Positions 55,901 through 64,000 of a DNA stretch of 64,000 nt are shown one piece after another (positions within the stretch are counted from its first letter, which is position 1; each line of letters opens with the position of its first letter). The stretch covers positions 124,001 through 188,000 of the forward strand of contig BCIV01000011.1 of the NCBI GenBank assembly GCA_001600055.1, written 5' to 3'. Position numbers and translations under genes: made by a program. Under the pieces are notes generated by a model. It did not search any database, had not been told where the DNA came from, and worked only from the letters and a program-made list of their open reading frames with translations. This DNA comes from Filobasidium wieringae (lineage: Eukaryota; Basidiomycota; Tremellomycetes; Filobasidiales; Filobasidiaceae).

Positions 55901-57915
55901 CTGTCCGTGCAGACAAACGGATCAGTTCGAGCCCCATCACCGTTGGCGTGTAGTAAAAGGAAGATGACCGACCTTGAGGTTAGTCATCTCCACAACCTGG
56001 TCCCTCATCAACCCATCCAAGAACCTAATCTCTTCACTCGTAACATGACCAATCAACCACCATCCCCCCTCAGCTCAAGATCAAAAACCTACCTTCCCAA
56101 CCCCCCACCCCTCCTCCGACCCCCTGCACAACCGTCTGAAGCGCATCCCATATCTCCCTCAGTTCCAGCTGAACGTCGTTCACCCTCTGTTCCGCCTCTT
56201 CGATCAAGAGTGGGATCTCGTCCATCATCCCCCTCGCGTTCTGGGTCACTCGGTCCAGATCAGTCATCAACGATGTGTATCTCGAGGAATGGTCTTCTAC
56301 CCGACCCCCCAATCGGGATTATAAGCGTGAACAGAAACGAAAAAACAAAACAAAAAAAGACACAGCAGCTCAGTGTTTCTATTCTTTTTGGTTTGGGAGG
56401 GGGGGGGACGAGGGGAAAAGGCAGACGATCAAACTTACCATAAGTCCTCCGACAAGTATCCCTGACCAACCCCATCTTACTCTCGCTGACCCAATCACCT
56501 AACATCTTCTTCTTCCCCTCTCCCATTACCAAGTTCTGATTCGTCCCCGTCGAAGCGTTCGTCGTGTTCCCTGCATTACCATTCAAAGGGGGATGCGCAT
56601 GAACCCCACCCACACCCACACCCACACCCACACCCACACCCACACCCACACCCCCAGCTCTACCCGATTTACGTTTGAGCAGGAAGAACGGGTTTATACT
56701 GATCAACCCTATAAGATGAAGATCCTGTTCCATCCCCCAAACCACGCCTTTCCCGGTTCCCTCGGTCTTGTCGGTCGGCTGGACGGGTTGATGCGTCAGG
56801 GAAGGGGAAGGGTGGTACTCGTTACTCTGAACGAGAGACAGTTCCCTCGCTAATTCGCGGGCGATTTTCGTCCTCCTCCCTCCCCCCGTCCCCGTCCCCG
56901 TCCCAGTTCCCGTCCCTATCCCATCCGCGCCCCGATCGTTCCCGGCTTTCGAATCGGTACCAAGCTCACCACCCTCAGAGAGGATCCGTCCGAGATGTTC
57001 CCCCAAGCTCCCCGTGGCGAGTTCCAACCCCCTCTCTTGCGCGCGAAGACGATCGGTGAGATCGTTTATCGTCCCGATGTTCTGCTGAAATAGGTCCGTT
57101 ACATCAGCGGTAGAGAAGGGTTGGTGGGGTTGAGCTGAAAGGGGGTAAGGGGGGTCAGGACGATCGGATCCGAAAAAAAGGTTGAGGTTGAGATGGCGAA
57201 AAGGTTCAGGGAAAAGGGAGGGGGACGTACGTGGTAATGGATCGGTCAAGAACAAATCCTCCTGGATCCCCTGTACAAAGTCGTACGGATCCGCCATGAA
57301 GCTCTCCCTATCGAACGCATAGAGGGCGATCCCCGTCCCGCCTGTCTGATCTACACGCCCATGCTCAAGCTCAAGCTCAAGCTCATGCTCATGCTCATTG
57401 CCAGGCGTATCCCGATCCCGACCATCCCTCCTCTGAGCAGACCGAGAGAACGAATGCGCGGCAGCCAAATGCCCCAGCTCGGAGTAGAGGGAATCGCCGA
57501 GTTGAGAACCGGAGGAATGGAAGAGGATCAGGTTGGGGAGTGGGATATCGATCAATCTCGAGGTGGCTTTTCTCAGCGCATCTAGACTGTTCGGGGTAAA
57601 GCAAAGGGGGGGATGTGTGAGTGAGAGGAGAGAAGGAGGAAAGGAGAGGGCGGACGGTTACGAAGGGAAATCGTGCAGGCTGACATCTAACCGTTCGAAC
57701 GCTCCGTCCGATACACGAAAGATGTCCATCCCCGTAGTGTAGCTCTGCTCCGGTAGGCTGGTAGTGATGTCAGGCTGAGTGTGTGCTGCGTATGTGCCCC
57801 GTACGTGTCGTGTTTGTGATGTGGCGACTGTACTCACTAGCAGTAAGGATAACCAGATCGAAAGGTCACATCGAACCAAGGGCAGCGACGGTGTACTCGC
57901 ATTTGGATCCGACAT
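52941..57915 (-). CDS. ATG11: ATG11, selective-autophagy scaffold
   Basis: Atg11 (related to RB1CC1/FIP200) links cargo receptors to the Atg1 kinase. The N-terminal ubiquitin-like part is MDIFRVSDGAFERLDVSLHD, then PLPNLILFHSSGSQLGD. The initial exon may be MSDPNASTPSLPLVRC at 57915, joined by a GTGAGT intron. A start at the MDIF Met (57733) is the alternative. A helical middle includes VTDLFQQNIGTINDLTDRLR. The next exons (56070-56300 and 55430-55870) are helical. Then come ELLGSFERLKSDPVLADFIR and a long coiled coil (exon 52941-55349). The C-terminal Atg11 (CLAW) domain has FASFTKGDLALFLPTR, WAAFNIASPHYFLK, REWIVGRITAVEEGVVD and LAEGIRYHELEAEVYV. The last 250 residues are Ser-rich and disordered. 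The middle exons carry three in-frame simple repeats. Confidence 0.92.
56606..56653. repeat. (CCCACA)n hexanucleotide array inside ATG11 coding
   Basis: About eight copies of CCCACA lie on the plus strand (minus strand TGTGGG). On the coding strand this gives alternating Gly-Val (GVGVGVGVGVGVGVG). The frame stays open across it, so it is a coding microsatellite. Confidence 0.85.
57361..57398. repeat. Hexamer repeat CTCAAG/CTCATG inside ATG11 coding
   Basis: About six hexamers encode the acidic run HEHELELELEHG on the minus strand. A related (CCCCGT)3 array at 56886-56905 encodes a Gly-Thr run in the same protein. Confidence 0.75.
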
Positions 57916-58102
57916 CTACTCATCAATCACGTAAAGATAAACAACGGTCATCTTGGAGTCTTACCTCCCACGCTCTCGGTTCACGCAGAATCTGATCTCT
58001 ATCGATTAGATCTCATACGTTCTAAACAATCGCTTCAGCCCTTCCATTCCTGACCTCACACCGCTCCACGCCACGCCACGCCACACCACACAAGCAGGCA
58101 CA
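57916..58102. promoter_or_regulatory. 187-bp divergent promoter of ATG11 and the deacetylase
   Basis: The two starts are very close. The part nearest 58103 is a CCACG tandem (58066-58085, four copies), probably in the 5' leader of the deacetylase gene. No TATA box is seen. Confidence 0.4.
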
Positions 58103-60012
58103 ATGAGATCCAACGTAGCCTACATCCATTCCCCTCTACTCCAAAACCTCGCTGATATAGGTACACACCCATCCAACCGTTCGACTCAAGTACACTCCCT
58201 CATCCACGCTCTAGGATATTTATCTACTACTGATTCCCGTAACGACGCCGACAATGACGATCACAAGAACATGGGAAAGCGAGCAAGGGTAGTCCCACCC
58301 TGTATAGCAACCAGGGAAGATCTAGAGCGGTACCACACGGAGGAATACGTCAGTCCCTTTCCCTTTTCCCCTTTCCTCCCTTCTTTCAGGGACCCGCTCG
58401 AACAGTGAGAGGGAAAACTGAGATTCGTCCCCATCCGGTCAGATCAGGTGGACGCTTTGTTATCCCAAAACCCACGTTCGGTAGCGGAAACCGGATCCCC
58501 TCCCCGCTCTGGATCTAGCTCCGGTTCATGCTCAGGTTCGAGCTCGGACCTGGATTCGGAACTGGGTTCAAGCCGATCGTCACGCTCAACCACAGGTAGG
58601 AGACCGAAGAAAAGATCTCGAAGAGAATCGTTCGGGTTACATTCCGTCAGTTCCTTTCTCTCTTCTACCTTTCTTTCATCGCCAGTCTGATCCCTTTTTC
58701 CCCAACGATGACGATGACCATAGGATTGTCCCCGATTCCCAGCCCTCCCCGCTTACGCCCGAGCGATAGCCGGATCGACATTGACCGCTGCGAGGTTACT
58801 CTGCTCGTCTTCCCCCAAAATTCCGGCGGGTGGTGGTTTGGGAGGGGGAGGGGAAGCGGAGGTGGTCGGAACTCGGGGTGGGATGGTGGGTGGGTGTGAA
58901 TCTCGTTCCGGTCCTGTACCCTGCGACCGGACGACAACGAAACAACAACAAGAAGAAGGGGAGGAGGAGACGACGATAGCGATCAACTGGGAAGGAGGGA
59001 GACATCATGCGCTTCGAAATCGAGCTTCCGGGTTCTGTTACGTGCAGGATATAGTCCTCGGTATAACCCATTTACGATCCTTCGGATGCGTTCGAGTTCC
59101 CTCCCCCACCATCAGCGGGGAATTCGAATACGTCTTACCATCCACCATGATTGCACCGAAAAGAACACCGCGAATAATGTACATCGATCTGGACGTTCAT
59201 TATGGGGACGGTCCTTCCCAGGCGTTCCGGCATCCTTACCCCTATTCCCACCCGATCACGGAGAGACAGAAGAGACAGCCCAGACCGAACGTACTGACCG
59301 TCTCCGTTCATCATCATTCCCCCGGGTTCTTCCCTGCCGATCCGGGGGCGAGTTTGAACCCGGAAGATACCAAGGGGGTATTCAATCTGAGCATCCCGTT
59401 ACGACCCGGATCGTCTAATGGGACTTATCGAAGGGTCTTCGAGAGGTCGATCGGGCCGCTCGAGAACGCTTTCGGACCGGATTATATCGTGCTCTTGCTC
59501 GGGACGGATGCCCTCGCCGGGGATCCTCTCGTAAGGGGGGTAAGTAATTGGGGACTCGGTGGGGAGGGGGGCATGATCTGGATCTGTGAACGGGTGAAGG
59601 GGTGGGGGAAGAGGTGTTTGGTACTCGGTGGAGGTGGGTATGAGAGGCTGAACGCTGCCAGAGCTTGGGCGGGGGTGACGGGGGTTTTCGTGAGTCCTTA
59701 AAAACAGCATCCTTCAGTCACTTCACTTCACTTGACGTCAAGAGGAGATGGGAATCCGCACTGATCCGCCTCTCATTCGATCCTCCTCCACTCCCTCTTC
59801 ATACTTTTCAGCTAGACAGACCGTTTGACCCGGAATCGGTCGTACCGGAACACGACCACTGGCTCTCTTACGCGCCCGATTTCAGTATGGACGTGAGACC
59901 GTGTGAGATGAGGGATGAGAACGATGAGGCGTATTTGAGTGAGATCGAGAGGGTCAGTCGGGTTTGGGTCGATAGAGTGAGGGAGATCATGGGGACGGGC
60001 GGGACTGGGTGA
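58103..60012 (+). CDS. Histone deacetylase, class I/HDAC8-like
   Basis: This is a zinc deacetylase in about four exons. The start at 58103 gives MRSNVAYIHSPLLQNLAD. The first exon ends HTEEY, and the next is VDALLSQN followed by a Ser-rich insert. The frame then joins to DCPRFPALPAYARAIAGSTL, as in class I enzymes. A Gly-rich insert of about 75 residues comes before INWEGGRHHALRNRASGFCY. The catalytic His pair (HH) is intact. Zinc ligands are D and H in IDLDVHYGDG and D in TDALAGDP. The catalytic Tyr lies in LGGGGYERLNAARAW. The second His of the usual DVHHGDG is Tyr here. The final exon after a GTGAGT/CAG intron is LDRPFDPESVVPEHDHWL and ends at 60012. It is probably nuclear. The HDAC8/Hos1 subgroup is a likely but untested placement. 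Confidence 0.9.
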
Positions 60013-61121
60013 GAGGGATGGTCGAGGTTTCGATGCATGGACTCTCGTGAGGATGAGTCTTCCAGTGATTTGCCCCTTTGTCGTGGGAAATTTGACGTAA
60101 ACTCGTAAACCATGTCACAACGCACAACGCACCATCAGTTGGACGGAGAACCTCATGTCGTCAGATAGTTGCGAACGCCGAGATCCGTAAGGGTCACTGA
60201 TTGATCATCGTATATGAGCCAGGATCTTCATTACGTGGCCATAATATATAATTCTCATATATGTATGGTATGATCATACATCCCATCCAGGCGTACAGCA
60301 CATGGAACAACGATGTCCATCGACATGACGAATCTACCTTATATTGTTGAGGAGGGCACCTTCCCTCCTAGCAGAGGATCTCACCTTGTCGACTGTTTGC
60401 CAAGATCTGTTTGATGTTTGTGCTTTTTGTGCTTGCCGTTCCTGTTCTGATGGAGGTATTGCGGAAAGGTGTCTGTGCTCCTCTTGTTGTTGGAATCTGG
60501 CTGATATTGTACTTTTCAAACTACGGAAAGCAGTGAATGATGAATCATATTATTCGCCTGTATCAGCCAGGAAACTGATAGGTTCCCTAGCTCGGATTTT
60601 CAACTCAACAATCAACCGACAGTGCCCGATAGGCGACAACAACGAAATAGTAATGGTGTCCCATGGCAAACCTTCCGCTTTGGTCCACTGTTGGCTAGAC
60701 GCACATCACTCGTTCAGAGGATTTGATATCTTGACTTTAGGTACCTTACTCGGATGAACATTTCTGCACTCGTCCCCGGCACTAAATATCATAAGCAATC
60801 TAGGTTTGAACCCTTCCTTTCGATTGTGGCATGCTGCTTCGGCGAGTTCATACCTAGTTCAATCCGGTCTCCCTGCTCAAGTCGTGCAAGCCAAGTCGAT
60901 CGACCATCCGATTTCCCAAGGTATATCATAAGATCCACGGCACCGAAACATATTCTCTATTGATACAAACAACAGAACACCCTTCAAGCTGAGCTTGAGC
61001 GGATCGAGTTCCCCATCGGAAGAGACAACGGGGATAGTAGAAAAGGTGGAAGGAAGAGGGTTGGTCGTGAGTTGAGGGTCGTAACGGATTCTTCCAAGTA
61101 GGATGAAGGGTGTGAAGAGGT
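60013..61121. other. 1.1-kb gap without a convincing gene
   Basis: This lies between the stops of the deacetylase and RBX1 genes. A 137-codon plus-strand frame (60344-60757) is Cys-rich (CAFCACRSCSDGG) but has no spacing like a known zinc finger and no family match. An A/T-rich stretch with a near-palindrome lies at 60242-60285. I see no tRNA or clear snRNA. It could contain a noncoding RNA or 3' regulatory DNA. Confidence 0.35.
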
Positions 61122-61829
<708 letters not shown>

Positions 61830-62201
61830 GTTTGATATACTTTTTTGGCGGTTTTGGTTTCGTAGGTCGTTCGAATACGATGCTTGAAAGTCCGGCTGTT
61901 CCAGCTATGTAGCTTCTGAACACACGATCTGTGACCGATTGAGAATGTTGGACGGGTCATCTCATGGATTGAGGTCCTCCTCAACGGTCGCTAACGTAAC
62001 GGATGATTAATCTGATAATTAGTGACGTGTAATACTGTCGTCATCTTCCCCAACTTATCTGTGAGATCCCCTTTTATAGACATTCGCAGCTTCCAACACA
62101 CCAGCTTGCAGAGCTTGCAGATCTCGACGACATCGATACCCAATACCTTGCACGCCTAATCTATAGCTTTGGATGGTGGCAAGCTGTCCGATGCGTCCTT
62201 C
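61830..62201. promoter_or_regulatory. Divergent promoter of RBX1 and IRE1
   Basis: The 372-bp gap between divergent starts contains TTTTTTGGCGGTTTTGG just upstream of RBX1, weakly like an E2F-type site (TTTGGCGC core with one mismatch). I see no unfolded-protein-response element. Confidence 0.35.
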
Positions 62202-64000
62202 ATGAAGCCTATCAATCCGCAAAGTCGCACGCACCAATGCAACATCCTACCTCTCCTCTTCCTCTTGATATGCGCTCTCTTTCTGACCCTACCGGAATAC
62301 GCCCGAGCAGGTCCATCACCCGAACCTGCAGCCGTACCGGCTCCAGCGCTGTTTCGTCCCGAATATAAGGGTGCTGGACCTTCCAATATCGCTTTAGGCC
62401 TATCCCATCAAGCTAAGAAACAGTTATCAGCAGACGAGACCCGCGCGCAAGAGACCGCTCACCGAGAAAAGCCAGTGGGCTTCGAGGATCTGGAATTATT
62501 AGATATAGTGATCATTAGTACGGTCGATGGTGCTCTTCACGCTCTGGAGCGATCCACCGGGAGGAAAATATGGTCTCGACCTGGAATTGTTGGGGAAGAA
62601 CGTGGAGTCATCAAGAGTCGATATAATACCAGCTCAGGGGAACCTTGGTATATTGTTGACCCGCACGATGGTCAGCTATATGCTTATTATAAAACAAATG
62701 ATGGCGAGGCGCACGAAGATGGGACCTTGCAAAGATTACCGCTCAACCTGGAAGAACTGTAGGTTGACGAGGAAAATCCTGCTGCTCTGATCTTCTAACC
62801 AAATCTTTTTTATCTTTTTCTGTTCATTTTTCAGAATCAACCGCTCGCCCTTCTCTTTCCCGCAAGAAAAATCACTCATTTTCATAGGCAGTAAAACGAC
62901 CTCACTCATGGGCATAGATCTTCAGTCAGGGCAGCCTATCGGCTCTTTCGGCACGCTGAAATCTTCCGGCGTAGGGTATTGTAAACCGGATGGGAAAGGG
63001 GACGGGCTGTATGCAGAAGAGGAAGAATGTGAGAGTGATATCGATGAGAGACCTGAAGATTTGCTCTTCTTCGGTCAAACAGGTGAGTTTAAAGCCTGGC
63101 GAATCAACGGGTTGAGCTAAGATATTAATCTTTCGGGTAGATTACCACCTCGTCATGAGATCGCAAACAGGTCATATCATACAAGACCTGCACCATTCTA
63201 AGATCGTACCGAATTCGATTCATCGAGATTTGGCCGATTATTGGTCAAAGAACGGTCATATCAAAGGAGAAGTTACTGTGCGTCCGGGACGCAAATACAG
63301 CGGATATACCGGTTCCTTCAATTCGGCTGCGTCTAATGAGCGGGTGGAATACGAAGATCGGTTGAGGGTAGAAATGAGGCACGACGGAATTGTTGTTGGA
63401 ATGCTTCAGGAAAAGGGGCCACAGTGGTCGTATAACTTGCGTTCAATGGGAGTCTCAGCTTTCGATGTCCTGCTACCTGGAACACCAGGATCACAACCGA
63501 TTCTCGTCCCTCAACCGCCTGTTCATCTTCCTACCCTCTACGCGAGTGAGGAAATCAATCTACAATTGATGTCCCTTCCAGCATCGACTTTCATCCATCA
63601 ACTTGCTAGAGTGCCAGACGAGGCGGTTGAGGAAGAATTGGACGCAATGAACTTCTATGCAATGTCAAGCAACAATCACCCGTTCATCGGATATGTACCG
63701 TTGGCGGAGACTGGATCGTTGGTCGGTCGACATCTGGTCACTGAAGCTATTCAGGAGAGACTACCACCTCTATTAGATCCTGCTGATGACATAGAAACAC
63801 ACGGGGCGGATGAGCTCAGTCAGTCCGAGACGGACAGACGCTCATCTTCCAATGGAACCCAAATCATCGAGCTGATTGAAAGGACTTGGTGGTACGACCA
63901 ATCAGGCTGGTTGTTGGCAGGGTTGACCGGATTGGTAGCGATATTACTGGTGCTAGCCGTCTACTGGTATAATACGAGATTAGACCTTACGTATATACCT
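62202..64000 (+). CDS. IRE1: IRE1, ER stress sensor, N-terminal part (cut by window end)
   Basis: Ire1 senses unfolded proteins in the ER lumen and signals through kinase and RNase domains in the cytosol. The first ATG in frame is at 62202 (MKPINPQSRTHQCNILPLLF), a signal peptide followed by the lumen. An apparent earlier start at 62169 is a TTG codon and was not used. The luminal domain shows DIVIISTVDGALHALERSTG, RKIWSRPG, EPWYIVDPHDGQLYAYY, SKTTSLMGIDLQSGQP and VGYCKPDG, then LFFGQTDYHLVMRS joined across an intron. The membrane segment is GLTGLVAILLVLAVYWYN near 63900-63970. The cytosolic kinase and RNase domains must lie beyond the window. Exons seen are 62202-62759, about 62835-63080 and 63141 onward. 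Confidence 0.92.

Noticed and set aside
56606..56653. Telomere-like repeat
   Set aside because: The CCCACA array is in the middle of a gene, stays in frame as Gly-Val, and has genes on both sides, so it is a coding microsatellite.
60344..60757. Cys-rich 137-codon frame as a zinc-finger protein
   Set aside because: Cys spacing does not fit a known finger, no splice structure or homologous pattern is seen, and the frame has no other support.

Overview
The window is nuclear DNA from an intron-rich fungus, most likely a basidiomycete of the Tremellomycetes (Cryptococcus-like) type. Genes are tightly packed, and most carry several short introns of roughly 45-130 nt. The introns have GTNNGT-like donors, CTGAC/CTAAC branch points and CAG/TAG acceptors. 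The conserved proteins are typical fungal ones (pentafunctional AROM, Rad52, Atg11, Ire1, Sas10, Nop14, Rpb6, Rbx1, hamartin/TSC1). The species cannot be fixed from sequence alone. I saw no tRNA, rRNA, transposon or CRISPR array.

Layout. 0.3-12.4 kb holds a divergent Ser/Thr kinase, a thioredoxin-like ER membrane protein, a charged coiled-coil protein, GPI1 (GPI-anchor GlcNAc transferase subunit) and two unrecognised conserved-looking genes. 12.8-20.2 kb is one continuous 10-exon reading frame of 2,253 codons that joins the five-enzyme AROM polypeptide (shikimate pathway) to a complete threonine deaminase (ILV1). This six-activity fusion is the most striking object in the window. 20.7-30.2 kb holds an HSL-type lipase/esterase, a mitochondrial SLS1-like protein and a TSC1/hamartin homologue. 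30.5-35.4 kb is a large UBA plus UBC (BIRC6-type E2) ubiquitin enzyme with micro-exons. 35.6-41.7 kb is a tandem pair of small-subunit processome genes, SAS10/UTP3 and NOP14. 42.3-48.7 kb holds an F-box/WD40 protein, RPB6 and an equilibrative nucleoside transporter. 49.0-52.6 kb holds RAD52 and a small unrecognised gene. 52.9-62 kb holds ATG11, a class I-like histone deacetylase and RBX1. The right edge holds the first half of IRE1, cut by the window end.

Functional links. The window is mostly housekeeping rather than one cluster, but several neighbours share a process. SAS10 and NOP14 act in ribosome small-subunit assembly. The F-box/WD40 protein, RBX1 and the BIRC6-like E2 belong to ubiquitin conjugation. 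TSC1 and ATG11 belong to nutrient signalling and autophagy. Five gene pairs are head to head across short shared promoters. A CACGTG element, often within TCACGTGA, sits 68-177 bp upstream of six start codons, and one copy lies inside the loop of a perfect 14-bp inverted repeat in front of GPI1.

Exon joins given here were worked out by eye from reading frame, splice signals and family similarity. Gene ends in the less conserved genes are the least certain part.
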